A stretch of DNA of 64,000 bases, from NCBI GenBank assembly GCA_027579435.1, contig JANBPK010000745.1, positions 1 to 64,000 of the forward strand, read 5' to 3'. The notes under the pieces are model-generated. The model did not search any database, was not told the origin of the DNA, and was given only the letters and a program-made list of their open reading frames with translations. Made by a program: the position numbers and the translations under genes. The stretch's first letter is position 1; each line of letters begins with the position of its first letter. Of the stretch, positions 44,991 to 57,280 are shown piece by piece. This DNA comes from Candolleomyces eurysporus (Eukaryota; Basidiomycota; Agaricomycetes; Agaricales; Psathyrellaceae).

Positions 44991-46820
44991 TCAAACCGTA
45001 CCCCCAGCACGCTTCTTGTCGGACCTCTGGATAACAACCCCCTCGCACTCGGCCAGGTCTTGCTCTTCCGCTTCACCAATGTCTTCCCACTGGTCTTCCC
45101 CCGCAACGGCATCTTGTTCCTTTTGAGCAAGTTCCTTGTCCTTCCTCTCCTGTTGATCTCTTTCCAGTTTCGCGACAGCAACAGCCTCGATCAACTGCTG
45201 GGCGTGCTGTTCCTGATGTGCGCGTTCATTCGCAACCAGTGCGTGATGAGTTGAGTGTGGACGAGCCAAGGGCAGAACATTCAACGCGTCTGCACTTGTC
45301 GATCTAGAAATCCTGACCGAGTCTGTCGGCGTTGCAGCACCACTAGCCGTGGCAGACAATGTTCCTTCACGCTTCATCGCCAGATACCTGAGGTAATTGG
45401 AGTGGTGATGGTGGTGGTGGTGCGAATGCCTGGGGCTAACATGACCATGGCCCTGTCCATGAAGGTGGTGATGCATCGGCTGCACCTGGAATTCGACGTG
45501 AAGGTTATCCATACTCGGTCTGCGCGACACAGCCGCCGAAGCCGGAGGACTGAGCGACATCGGAGTCGCCGGGTGGGTCGAACGAGGACTGGCGAGCGCG
45601 CTGGGGAGGTTACTTGCGTGCAAACTATTGTCATTGGGACTAACACACGACAGCGGTCGAGGTCTTCCGTTTCGGGTGCGGCTGCTTTCTCGACTCCTAC
45701 TCCCGCTGCGACTGATGATGCTTCCTGCCCTCCCAGATCCGAAAATCTTGGAATGGTTTTTGAGTGCGTAGTGCCAGTCCTTGTCTGCAACGGGTACGCT
45801 GTCACCACTGGCACCCTTCTTTCCTCGCTTCTTGCTAGCCTTGGAACCGTTCAGGGTTCGTGACCTCGAGGTCCATGTCAACGTCTTCGTCAAGGTCCGA
45901 GACAAGGGTAGGGTAGGGAAGAATGATGGGGCGATAGTAGGCGGTGGGGTCCACCAGAAGGTAGGATAACGTCGCTGCATGTTGTTACATAGAAGAGCGA
46001 CCACGAGCGCGATAGACGAGGCCAGAAGCACGACGGGAAGGTAGAGCCAGCCGATGCGGCGGATGTCTGGAGATACGGCCGCAAGTAGGGCAGTCGCACC
46101 TGTAGGATAATCGGTACCGAAGCATTCAGAATGGCGGTGCTAAACGATGGTCAACGGACGTACCAGCAGGCGGATGCATGGTGCCAGTCATTTGCATCAG
46201 GACAATGGCAAGCGCACAGCAAAGAGAACCGGCAAGCCAGCACAATTCATCGAACCTTTGCTCAGTTGGTAAGAGGAGAAAAAGTTTGGTGATGACGATT
46301 CCGACGAAGGCTCCAACTAGGTGGCCACCTAGGACTGGACGAGGTTGAGACAATGGTGACTCGATAGCTCCGTAAAGCAACACAGCTGTTGCTCCCTACA
46401 ATGAATCGGTAAGAATTTTGTCACTGGCTCTCAAGATTAAATCATACTTACGATGGACGGAACACCTTTCTCCACGAAAAATGGAACATTCCCGAACAAG
46501 GCTTGGATTGACGCAATGCAGGTGAAGGCCCCGATGAAAGACCAGATCCAGACAACATGTTTCTTCTCTGGAGGAGGCGTCACCTTGCGATACCCCAGCC
46601 AAAACGAAATCCAGGTCGGAAGTCGCGCGAGACGGGGAGGTTTGGGTTGTTGGGGAACAGTTGGCCCCGGCTGGGATTCGATATCAATGGGTTGAGGAGA
46701 CTGTAGCGGGGATGGTTGCTTCTCGGTGGTCGTGTCCGATGGCGGAGAGCTACTGCCACTGATGGGAGGAGTGGTAGTTGGGTCAGGCTGCCGCTTGGAA
46801 ACGGGGAATGGTAGGGCCAT
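44991..46820 (-). CDS. HPP-family membrane protein with long His-rich tail
   Basis: Integral membrane protein of the HPP family (named for the conserved His-Pro-Pro); some members are chloroplast nitrite transporters, so anion transport is possible but unproven in fungi. Exons 46452-46820, 46164-46395 and 44991-46099 join in phase to 569 residues. The N-terminus is a disordered Pro/Thr/Ser-rich segment. The HPP domain shows GAFTCIASIQALF, GATAVLLYGAIESPLSQPRPVLGGHLVGAFVG, and the signature MTGTMHPPAGATALLA across the second intron, with four or five helices. A long cytosolic tail (about 45000-45900) follows: Ser/Arg-rich, then HHHLHGQGHGH and a run of seven His, then an acidic Gln/Glu-rich coiled region. 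The His cluster might bind metal; that is inference. Confidence 0.88.
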
Positions 46821-48299
46821 TGGAACAGCGGGATGGAGTGTTGATATCGACGCTAATAATGAGTTTGTCGACAGACTTGCTGTCTGAAAAATCTGCTAGC
46901 GTCCAGCTGGGTGTAGCGAGACAGCAGGGCTTTATATGGTGGCACCCTGAAGGGAAACAAACGGGTCGGGGCTTGGCAGATGTTGGGCGGACACTCGTAA
47001 ACAAAGTCGACGCACCTCGGCTATTAAAGGAAAAACTGTCCAACCAGGGGAGTGGTCACTGGTCAGCAGATAATCTCGGGAGAACGGGGTCACCACTGAA
47101 AGATGTAGATGGGTCAGTAGGTCACTCCGGAAAGGCCGCTTTCTATCTGAGAGTCCGAAGCACCGAGGCTGGTGGAGTGGCCGCGCCAAAGATGGGGAGG
47201 GAGGGGTTTGGTATGGCCAGGGGAAAACTATTGGCGTCTAGTGTAATATAAATACAATCGCGCTGAGTACGCGTCTATAAGAAAGAGACAAAAAGTGAGG
47301 AAGATGAAAGGAATGAAAGAGAAAATTTTGTCTTGTTGGAGAAGAAAAGGAAACAAGGGTCCGAAAACTGGTTTACGGACATTGATGGCGATCCCGAAAG
47401 GGCAAGACCGCTCCAAACTGCCAAGGCGGCGCGCGGCTTCTCCCTGCCGCTCATTTCAGGGCACTGCCGCCAGGAGCTGGGCGCGCTGATCTTGAGCCGA
47501 TCGCTGACTCTTTCCAAGTCAATACAATATCCAGGGAAAGAACGCGAGCCTTGCTCAATATAAATGCACGAGAGTACCGGGTGCACAGGAATCTTGCTCA
47601 CGGTGCTATAGACATCGAACTGGACTTACTACAGTCGGTTACAAATCGCTGGCAGAAGAACTTCTATTCCACCACACACCTGGGCTGTGGGCTTTCACTA
47701 TATGGAGTCGACCATCTACGGAAAGAATGAGACAGCTTCAGACGCGAGTAACCTAAATTTTTCCTGTACCTATCATGATAGCGATAGCAACAGCGGGCTC
47801 GGAGGGTTTATGATTCATTGACGAAGGTGATGCAGATTCAAGGGCGGCTTCCGGGATGGTTACCACTATTAGTAGGGGCTATGTAGAAAAATATCTGTGA
47901 CTCGGAGAACATCGGAAAGTCTTGTCTTGACCACACTCTCGCCGTCTATATGTAGACAATTCACAGTGAAATGGTTATAATTATCATTGACATACTAGTA
48001 CTGAATTGACGTCGATACTGCCAGTGATCCCGTAAACTAGACACCGGGTGCTTACAACCATAGTATAGCACTCCCGAAGACACGTAGATAGTCTAAATGC
48101 ACCACGGTAGAACAGGTCTAGCCCTGTTCATTGGATGGCTTGTTCGCTCCGTTGAATTTCCAAGCGGAACTCGAGGCTTGAGGAAATCAAGCGCCCATGC
48201 GGTGAGAATTCCACCTAAACTTGGTCATATCATTCGATAATGAGCATACAGCACCTCTATACTGCTGTATACAAGGCAATTCGGTGGCCATCGTGTATG
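46821..48299. other. intergenic, 1.5 kb
   Basis: Upstream region of the HPP gene (with a possible start-proximal leader) followed by sequence without any supportable gene. Short frames on both strands are shadows. Confidence 0.4.
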
Positions 48300-49760
48300 T
48301 CGACTAGCTTGACTACTGAGAATTGCCGACTCCGAATTCGATTTCCACTTTGGACTCCGCCATGCCAAAGCGCTTCGGCTGCAGAACCGGTTCAATCGCC
48401 GCTTCATCGCTCAATGACTTCGCATTCAGGTCTCCAAGAGCGCTGGAGAGCGGCCATTTAAGACCTCCCCCGATAATACTGGAGCCTAAGTTCTTGCGCG
48501 ACTATTTCGAAGGCTCGCACAACCCTTGTCCTCCACTGGGCATTCACCGACACTGGAGTTCGACTTATTTCAATGCTCGCCAACTTGAACCTCCCTCGCC
48601 CTCCGTCATCTTCATCTACTACATTCTGGGACATTATGCTGCTATCTTATCGCCCCTTAACCTAGCTGGGAAACCAAGAAATTACTCAGTGCAGTCAGAT
48701 CGCCTCAAGATTCTTGAGCTCGTTCCCTAATTTCACTAAGCTTATCCTGTTTCTAAGTTTCATGTCCAGGGTGAATTTGTTGCGAGAGCTCGAGAAGCCA
48801 GAGGAGGCGTCGGTGGATCTATTATGCAGCAGTGACGTAGAGTAAAGAGATGCTATTTCGCGGCCGNCGCATTTGTCGAAGGTGCCACTCGGTCTCGGCA
48901 CCCGCGAACATCGCCCCTTTGCGCTGCTTAAGGGAAGGCTCAGTGGACAACGAGGTGCTCAATGCTACGACCGTCTGCACAGTCTCCAACCTGAACGCGA
49001 CCTGTCGATACAAGAACAGTCCACCTTTGAGAGACACTTCGCTCTCGAGATTCTCTTAATGTTGGTCGAAACCCACACCTATTTTCNTTTGAGCCAGAGT
49101 TCATGGATGACGCAGCTTGTGGAGATCTACTTACCGGAACATTACCTTGAACTCCGACACGGTCTAGGAGAGAGGTTGGAGAAGTCGGTATTCAATGAGT
49201 GGAGCCTCGTCCCGAGAATCTAGAAACTCTACAACAGTTCGTGATGACGGTGTTGGTTCATAATTCTGGGAAATTGGGTTGAATTTTGCTACTTACTCAA
49301 AACCTATGGAAAATGTTTCTCAGATCTACTTAGCATATACACTAATTCTGTGCAGATATCCGTATTATGATATCGGATAGAGAATGTATCAAATCAACCA
49401 ATCGCCCACAATCTTCAAGGATGTGTTTCTTGCAGGAAGATCAACGGATCACATCCAGCTCTGAGTGAGCTCCCAATCCGCAGTCAAAGCTTCTTCGATC
49501 TCTAGTCCATGTCGAATACTCTTCCAGCTCGACCAACGCGCTTGATCTGCCACATATGGCTGGATAATCTACGTATTTAGAGAACAGGAAGCAAGGGTTG
49601 ACTCGTCTAAATTGTGTGACGAAGGTGCATCAGAAGCTCTTCAACGCTGGGTTTTTCGAGCGCGAAGATTCTGCAACCGTTATTGAGGTCAAGGCTTTGA
49701 TCAAGGGAAAGGGCGCCGAACTCGAACAGATGGCAGCAAAAGCCAAGCTCGAAATAAGTC
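48300..49760 (+). pseudogene. decayed F-box / leucine-rich gene, relic B
   Basis: Several plus-strand fragments match relic C (for example HPRRH-like and CCACTGG...CACTGGAGTTCGACTT at 48530-48580 against 51385-51430; and FNEWSLVP at about 49193 against FNEWNSVP at about 52248) and the end of relic A. Stops and frame changes are frequent. N at 48867 and 49087. It runs up to the second CmcJ-like unit in the same order as relic A runs up to the first. Confidence 0.6.
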
Positions 49761-49879
49761 AAATCATCGTCATATAGAATTCTACATCCATGGCTGGCTC
49801 GCAATTGGTAAGTGTAATGTACTAGTACAATTTACTGCGTACTCGAAAACCTCGATCATTGAAGTCAATCGAACCATAC

Positions 49880-50844
49880 TCAATCGTAGAAAACGAGAGC
49901 TCGAATCTCGATAGATTCACGGTGGGGGGTATCAGGAGGGGTAGACGGGTCGATGAACGCAGTGTGCGGCGTGAAGACTGCGACGCTGCCGTCTTGGATC
50001 GAATCGAAGCTACAAGTCATTCATCAGCGCCGTAGCTTTCTATTGTACCGTAAACGAGAAAACATACCATTTAATCAATACGATCTCTTCTGGCATCATG
50101 CCTCGCAGATACTTCCACTTATGATCAGGGTTATGAACGACTCCATAGGTCTCTCCTTCGCGGTCTGGAAAAATTAACGTAACAGGGAGCGCATCCTTTT
50201 CAGGTACAACACTCCTGTAGTCGCAAAGCGCTAAAGGCCATTCCAACGCCGGCACATTAATAGGCCTCCAGAGGTTAATTATCTGGAATCGCTTCTTCAA
50301 CAGTTCAGGTACGTCCTCTGCTGGAAGATGGCGATGGACACGAGCAATAGAAGCTTTCGTGGTCTGATCAACATGCGCCTGGGCAGCAGGCTGCCTCTTG
50401 TCTGGGCTGGCGCCAGTCTCACCAGGTCGGTACCGGCGAATGGCTGGAATAGTGTGTCAATGTCAGAGTGAAGGTGATGTAGATTAGGACTATAATCAAC
50501 TCACTGTGATCGAAAATTACGACTCTGCTGGCCCCAGTGAGCTTCTTGTACAGCTCAATGGTCTCTGGATAATATTCCTTTTTGATTTCTTCATCCTCCA
50601 CGAACGATGTATGCTTGGCCGGAGCCCGGTAGAACTGGAAGCCGACTTTGTCCAGCGTGTACTCGTCCTCCTTCCCTCTCACGTTCTCGATAACCATATC
50701 ATGGGGAGCAACGGAATAGTTCTGCTCTCGCTTTCCAGTGACAGGGTCTGCGCTGGTGTTGATATAAGCCCGGACTCCATTGTCAGGAGGGACATAGAAG
50801 TTGATGGAGGCGGTCACGGTGGATGGGTTGCCAGTTGAAGTCAT
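49880..50844 (-). CDS. CmcJ/NvfI/AsaB-like oxidoreductase, copy 2 (intact)
   Basis: Exons 50505-50844, 50068-50443 and 49880-50009 join in phase to 281 residues without correction. Starts MTSTGNPSTVTASINFYVPP. Marks: PAKHTSFVEDEEI, VVIFDHTIRRY, PAAQAHVDQTTKAS, RFQIINLWRPI, HKWKYLRGMMPEEIVLIK spliced to CFDSIQDGSVAVFTPHTAFID. Differences from copy 1 are few and scattered (Met for Thr in the RGMxP motif; Cys-Phe-Asp for Cys-Ser-Asp after the last splice, where the family usually has FDS), so copy 1 is the one that has drifted. Likely a cytosolic enzyme of secondary metabolism; no cluster backbone gene is in the window. Confidence 0.9.
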
Positions 50845-50913
50845 GAGTAGGAATCAGGCCTTCAGGAGTGTTGGAGAGAATTCTACGTTGGGAAACAGAC
50901 AGCCTTGTTCAGG

Positions 50914-50920
50914 TTATATA
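50914..50920 (-). promoter_or_regulatory. probable TATA box of CmcJ-like copy 2
   Basis: The minus strand reads TATATAA about 70 bp upstream of the ATG; conserved in position in copy 1. Confidence 0.45.
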
Positions 50921-51339
50921 CTCCTCATCCAGTCGTACGCTGAGTAAGACGTTGAGAAGTTGTACCGAAAGTGTGGATTTCGTAGGAAATTGGTAGAAAT
51001 AGCTTTCCGACACGTCAGATCCATTTGTACAACCCGTCCCTGGGCAGCTGCGGCATCTCGGTAGGTTAACATGCTGTAAATCTCTGCGAATCTCTGGGAG
51101 TATGAGCCTGGTCAAAGGTATAATTAAGAGATCATGGTCGAAAAGGGAGCCTATCAGGTCTTCGGACTGACAAATGTACCACGGCATGTTCCTGCTGCGC
51201 CGGTTATTCGGAATCCAGGCTGAATGGAAGGATTACTAAGGATGCAAATACCACCAGTACAATTGGCGCAAAGTTGTGAACTAGCGGCGTATATGAGTAA
51301 GAGTACTTTAGCAGATCTGTTCCGTCGACCTTCGATAGT

Positions 51340-52720
51340 TGGAGTCCAAATTGCTGCAATTATTTTCGACGGCCCGCACCACCCTTGTCTTCCACTGGAC
51401 GTTCACTGACACTGGAGTTCGACTTCTAATGCTCGCCAACTTGAACCGAGAGGCCTACAAAGACGCCGGAGGATGACTTTCTGCTATTGTCCTTGATGAA
51501 TTTCGCCCTCGCCCTCGAGTATTATTCTCAATCGCCAGCTCCATCTACACTCTGGGACTCTGAGACATTACACTGCCACTATGTCGCCCTTGAACGTAGC
51601 TAAGAAACCAAGCAATTAATCAGTGCAGCCAGATTGCTTCAAGCATTCGGGTTTCGTTCCCTGATTTCACCAAAATTATCCTGTTTCCAAGTTTCACGTC
51701 CAAGGTCAATTTATTGCGAGAGAGAGAGCAACCAGAGGAGGCGTCGGTGTATTTATCGGGCTGAAGGCAATTGCGACAGCAATGATGGAGAGTAAAAGAA
51801 ACGCCTTCAAGGAACACTATTCCCGGTATATCTCTCTCAAACCTTCAATCCCTTGTGATATGGTCTGACATTGAGTTAAAGGGAATAGGCATCATAAAAA
51901 CCAGGATTTCTGGAATGATATCTCGCGGCCCCCATATTTTTCTAAGCGGCACGTACTAGTATCTCTTTTGTACACCGCTTAAGGGACGACTCTGGACATC
52001 GAGATGATCAAGGCTACGACCGCCTTCACAGTTTCCGAACTGAACACGGCCCATACTAGTAGAGTCCACCTTGAGCGACACTTCCCCCGCACTAAGGATT
52101 ATTTCTTTAGATGGTCATCGGAGCCCACTTTTCTTTTTCTCGAAGCCAGGCTTAGTATCGATGGCGCAGCTCGTGGGGGAGATCGATCCCTTGGGGAGAA
52201 TTTTGGGCTTCGACATGGTCCAAGAGAAGGGTTGGAGAACGTGGTGTTCAATGAGTGGAATTCCGTGCCCGAGAACCTAGAAACTCTAGGACAGTTCGTG
52301 ACGACGGTATTTGTTCGTAATTCTGGGAAAACGACCTGAATTTTGCTCTTTACCTGGAGGCTACGGAAACTGTTTCTCAGACCTACTTAACCTTTATACC
52401 AAAAGTCCTGTGTAGATATCAGACCGAGAGACCGTATCGAATGAATTAATGGGCAGAATCTTCAAGGATGTGTTTTCTGCGAGATTGCAAATGAATGACT
52501 CTAGGTCTGAATGAGCTCTTTTCGACCTCTGGTTCGAACTGAATGTCCTTCACGCATTTAGAGAGTTCCAGAGGGTTTATAATCTTAACTTATGGAGTTC
52601 GCACAACATGCCACTCCGAATTCTCTCAGTCGATCATCCCAGTGAGCTTACCTTCTTCTATCGACATAATATTCTGGCAGTGTAGGTCACAATACACGTC
52701 CACAGTGGAACCTTCAATAT
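51340..52720 (+). pseudogene. decayed F-box / leucine-rich gene, relic C
   Basis: Third relic of the F-box family. The best-preserved piece (52004-52339) reads FNEWNSVPENLETLGQFVTTVFVRNSGK, matched in relic B where a stop falls inside the same sentence (VPRI then stop; the next frame continues with LETL-like sequence and HNSGK). No full frame exists. Confidence 0.6.
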
Positions 52721-53041
52721 GGGTGGTAGAATAATACGGCACGGCATGCTGCCATCATCCGTCACTTCGCTCGAGGATCACGACGACGTCGACGAACGTG
52801 CCTACGGCCTGTGCGGAGAGAAACACCGTGACCTGAGCATGAAGCAGGATAAAAAGATACATAGGTGTTGGGGAATGCTAAATTACAGGTATTCATCCAT
52901 GGTACATTCTAAATCTGCTAAACTAGCGCAGAAGTACTAAATAATACAATGGGAGGCAAAAATACGAAATGTAAGGTTCTTAAACCGCAAGAGTCACAAT
53001 CGTCAAGTTAGGATGGGCATAGGACGGAAGGCTCATCATAA

Positions 53042-54664
53042 TCACCGCCGGACCTTGGAAGAGAGCGTTTCGCTCAAAGGTGTAGCACCATAAGACCTCA
53101 CCCTCCTTCCCCACTTCGGGCTGATGGTAAGAGGGATATACTCATCCAGGTTGGAGCCATTCCAATCCTCCCCATCTAACTCGTACGCCGCTGATCCGTT
53201 CACCATAAAGTCTTCTTCCAAAGCCATGTCCTCTTCTGCCCATCGGACAAGCTGGCTATCACCCTGACGGAACGAAGCCGCACCGAGCACGGACAGTGAC
53301 GTGGGGGTTAACGATGCGAATACTCGCTTCAATGGACCGAGGCTCTCCAGTGCTCGCGAAGCAACTGGCGAGAGCGCAGATGCGAAAGAAGAGAGCTTTT
53401 CCAACACGAAATGCCGAACGCGAGGGGACGATACTACGATGAATACGGATATCGCAATGATGCTGGGTAGTGCATATGGTAAGTCAATGAACGAAATGGT
53501 AGCAAGTGCATCCATCACTCACCCAAGAGCGAAAAGCAGCGTGGCAACCCACGGCCTTGAAAATCTCCCACTCGGCTTATTTGGCTTCAACGAGTCCTCC
53601 CCGCCATTAGTCTCTTCGTCGCCTGGAGTCTCCCCCTCCTCGGCGAATTTCTTTAGGTCAGCATCAGTCGCTATCCGGAATCCGTCCATTTCACCCTTCG
53701 TGCCTGTCACTGCCGGACATGCATGTGGGGTATGCCAAGAGAAGGTATATGTTCCGGACCTTGCGTCGCGGTCAACTTCAATCCTCGACGTCGACAGGGT
53801 CGACCCAGCATCACAAAAGAAGTGGATTTTTGGGCCGAGCTGACCGTAGCTCTTTGGGATGAAGCCCAAGCCCAAAGTATGTCTTCCTGTAAGGAACGTT
53901 AGCGCCCAGCTTGACCGTACGGAACCGGAAACGTCCATACCATCCCACGCCTGTTCATCGCCGTGCGTCTTATAATGCAAATCATTGGAGGCGCTCAACT
54001 GGATCCCATGCAAGCCGGGGCCGGCGACAACCGCCCAGGATAGCGACGTGGAGGTAAGGTCCTCGTCGGCATTCTCAGGTGTCTGTGTACCTGCAAAGGC
54101 TAGATGTAAATACTAAGTATAACACGATTCTGGATCAAGCCCGAGAGATGGAGAACGTACCAGACACGCATATCCAATCCTTCTTAAGGCATTGCTAGAA
54201 GAGACGAAACATATCAGAAGATGTGGTCGTAAAGGATGGTGATGGGAGCTAGCTGGGGCGGCGGTATGGAGCTGGGTTTCAAGGAGATATTGACGTACGT
54301 TATCAAGGGACTTTCTTCTCGACGACAGCGACGGAGGCGCCTTATCAGAGACGTTTGGAGTCGCTCCACGCTGCATAAAAGGAAGTACCACCCTCAATCT
54401 TCTACCTGGGGTACGAAGATTGTCACCTGCTTGGCTTTGGAGATCCAGAGTCGATGCAGCATGGAGGTCGAGGTCGACGGCCAAGCCAGCCAAAGGACAC
54501 AAATCGAAAGCGTATCCTGCCAGCTCGAAGGTGCAAGAAAGGGTGTTGTGTGATCGAGTTAGAACATTGTCGATGCGAGGGAGTGCGAGCGCCCGTGGTA
54601 ATCCGCAGGCAAAGATGAGCGCGATCAATAGGGGCGGAATGGAGGGGATGAGGATTGAAGGCAT
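53042..54664 (-). CDS. MRH-domain (mannose-6-phosphate receptor homology) membrane protein
   Basis: Type I membrane protein, probably a sorting receptor of the Golgi/endosome like yeast Mrl1 or the autophagy protein Atg27. Exons 54427-54664, 53523-54090 and 53042-53462 join in phase to 408 residues. Signal peptide: LLIALIFACGLPRALA. The MRH domain starts LSCTFELAGYAFDLCPL, continues across intron 1 and ends IHFFCDAGSTLSTSRIEVDRDARSGTYTFSWHTPHACPA, with paired Cys. One helix spans the last splice (PWVATLLFALG joined to IIAISVFIVV). The cytosolic tail (about 125 aa) is acidic in its second half and longer than in Atg27, which favours an Mrl1-like identity. Intron 1 is 336 nt, far above the local norm, and a copy of it survives in the relic at 41.03-41.53 kb. 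Confidence 0.82.
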
Positions 54665-55446
54665 GTCGCCGCTTCCTGTGCAGCTGAGCGACCCCTCTTC
54701 AAAGAGGTTAATCGAGGGTATCGACTCGCGAAGCTTGACTATACCAGATGGACTGAGGTTGAACGGAGGAATGTGAAAGATAAAATTGTGGAAACGAGGC
54801 AAAAGGGCCAGCACACCTCCCTTTGGCTTGTGCTGTCATTGACTAATGGGATTCTCCATCTCCCTGGCACTCCAAAGAAGGCACAGGCCTAAGAAGCATG
54901 GAGAAAAGACATACCGAGAAAGTGAATTCCACGGGCACATGCCTGATGAGATGATCACACGACCCCCAGCCTCGTGGGCAGAGGGCAGTCGTACCTAGCT
55001 GTTTTCGTCAAGATGCGTAATAGACAGTTTCGGGTTGGATCTTAAATGAATGGAATTTCGGCAAAGCCCTGGCTTTACCGGCTTCGATCAAGATACTAAA
55101 GGTACGACATTCCTGTGGATATAATACACAATTTTCAAGCATGAAGCTAACCTACTCAGTAACAGGCCACAGCCCATCAATTGTAGTTCCACGCAGATGA
55201 ACGAATGCAATTCTTACCGAATTCTATGAGCGGAAAGAACAGACAGAATGAATGACTGGTGGGTTAGAATGCTTGTCCTCGCTGTTCTATTGACCTCGTT
55301 TGAAAGCGATCGATCTCTTTATCGTCCACATAGGTCAGTGTTTGAATCGAGACTCCGATGGCGTTCTCTTGGCTTTGATTCGGAGGATACTGGAGGTATT
55401 TTGAGATAAAATTCCTCGTCAGCACTAAACCAATGTATGCAGAAAA
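54665..55446. other. intergenic, 0.8 kb
   Basis: Upstream region of the MRH gene followed by the 3' flank of the DUF6534-type gene. No gene seen. Confidence 0.4.
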
Positions 55447-57280
55447 TCATAGCCAAACCTTCTCTGAAATTGACACCTGCTGCGTCCCGGTACCTGAACT
55501 AGTATCATAACGTCTTTGCGAAATGTCGGAGAGATGGATCGAGACGGGGTCATTGATTTGCTCCCTGAGCTCTTGGCGAGCGTTCATGCTATTAATAGGA
55601 ATGATATTAGAGGCTTTCAATTGCACCGTCAAAAAATTAGGCTCACGTCGCAAGATAAGAATTCAGATAGACTGAGGGGCATTGTCAACGGAATACTTTT
55701 GCCCATCGGCCATAGCTGTAGCACTTACGTTTGCTGAGCAGCAGATAGAATCCTAAAAAAGCGTTCAGCAATAGTGTGAAAGTAGCTGTCGTTCCACACA
55801 CCCAAGAAGATGAAGTTGTTGGGCATAACGATGTACATGATCATGCCCAATGCAGCATCGATTCTGAAGAAACTTTGAGAGATAGCAGGTAAAATTACTA
55901 TGAATGATACGCACGCAACAATGAGACCAGTGTTGACGGTATATTGCATAAGTACCGAGATCATGCCGTCCGTTCTAAATGATTTGAGATTGGAGAATAA
56001 ATGAAGCTTGAGGAGGCGCACTCACTTCCTGAAGCCAGTTCGGGAACGTCGGAGCAACCAGCAAAGCACGATGGCCACGCTGAGGTCACTACCTGTCCCG
56101 AAAGCGAATGTGATATACATCAGATTCTAGGTCAATCCCGGATCAGCTCCACGAATTTTTGAAAATTGTAAACACTAGGAATCCTTACCGACAACGAATC
56201 CAGCTCAAGATAAGTGTTCAGCTTGAACCTGGTAGCGAAAATGAGCATCAACCGAGCTGTCAAAAAGATATTGCTAACGCTTTGACGGTGATAACTAGCG
56301 ACAGGGGTAAGCGCCGTTGCAACGGTGAAGAGGCTTGAATATGAGGCACTCACCAATTCCAGTAACTAATTCGACGATAAGCCGTCTGTCAAACCAGGAA
56401 CATCTGATAGAAGCTTCTCAAGTGCATACCTAAATCCGCTGTCGATATGGCCATCTTTGGCAGAAACAATCAGTCATGCCACCAGATAAACATTCGATAG
56501 GTACTCACAATCCAAGCAGTGATCGGAATATTTCCCTTGCTAACTGAGATCCTATGAGCTTAATCGCGACGCGCAAACTGGTGGGAGAGACGCACGTCTG
56601 AAGATACGATGGGCAAACATAGACCGAATGATGAAGTTGGAAGATGCCTAAAGAAGAGTAATGAGCGTCAACGGTATTTACGAGAAGCCGAAAATATTCA
56701 CGGTGACGGCAACATGAATCTTCGAAACCTTGTCAAAACGAAGACTCATTCATACATGTATGTGGGCACCTACAATCACACTCCTACAAATAGGTTGTGT
56801 CAGATCCCATGCCAAGCGGTCAGTTAAGACGTGCGTACCATATGGGAACCATGAGAGCGAATGGGTTCAGGTAATTGCTGACCATGTAGTGATAGAGGAT
56901 GTGGATATTCAATGCCGAGTCGAAGGTATCCAGAGCCCTTCACCCAGATGTCAGAAGCAACAGTGAGAAAACCATCCTGGGAGAACTCACAGCAAGAACG
57001 CGATCTAATGAGAGGAAGATGGAAACTGAGTCGATTTTTTCCGAGAAGAATATGGGCTGCACACACCATTGCTCTGACGAAGATACGGTCCTTCCTCGGT
57101 CGCGTGAAAAAGGTGTACGTCTGAACACACGTCACACCCCACAGGCTGGCTTGTTGTCAGAGAAAGTTGCTCATTGCACGGGTCGGAGACATACGCCATT
57201 GCCACCATCCCACCCAGCAACAGAGCGCCGAGGGTGTTGTCAAACTTCATATCCATCGGTAAGCCCCCGGATGACGCCAT
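55447..57280 (-). CDS. DUF6534-type seven-helix membrane protein
   Basis: Large basidiomycete family of integral membrane proteins of unknown role, with a receptor-like seven-helix layout. The start is MASSGGLPMDMKFDNTLGALLLGG (exon 57195-57280, donor phase 2). A second exon from 57149 reads SLWGVTCVQTYTFFTRPRKD, then ALDTFDSALNIHILYHYMVSNYLNPFALMVPIW, FIIRSMFAHRIFR joined to LSKGNIPITAWI, ISTADL, LDSLS, LMYITFAFGT, DGMISVLMQYTVNTGLIVACVSFIVILP, and MPNNFIFLGVWNDSYF, ending in a soluble tail MNARQELREQI...SEKVWL (exon 55447-55590). The order matches the family from end to end. The exons between about 57030 and 56350 are small and I could not fix every junction, so the exact protein is provisional. 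Confidence 0.72.

Larger units (their letters stand above)
49620..51290. repeat. segmental duplication unit 2 (pairs with about 43000-44680)
   Basis: Right-hand unit of the oxidoreductase duplication. Its CmcJ-like gene is the intact copy. Confidence 0.85.

Noticed and set aside
44991..46820. Plus-strand ORFs inside the HPP gene (e.g. 45255-45863)
   Set aside because: They are mirror frames of the low-complexity, Arg/Ser-rich tail and lack any motif.
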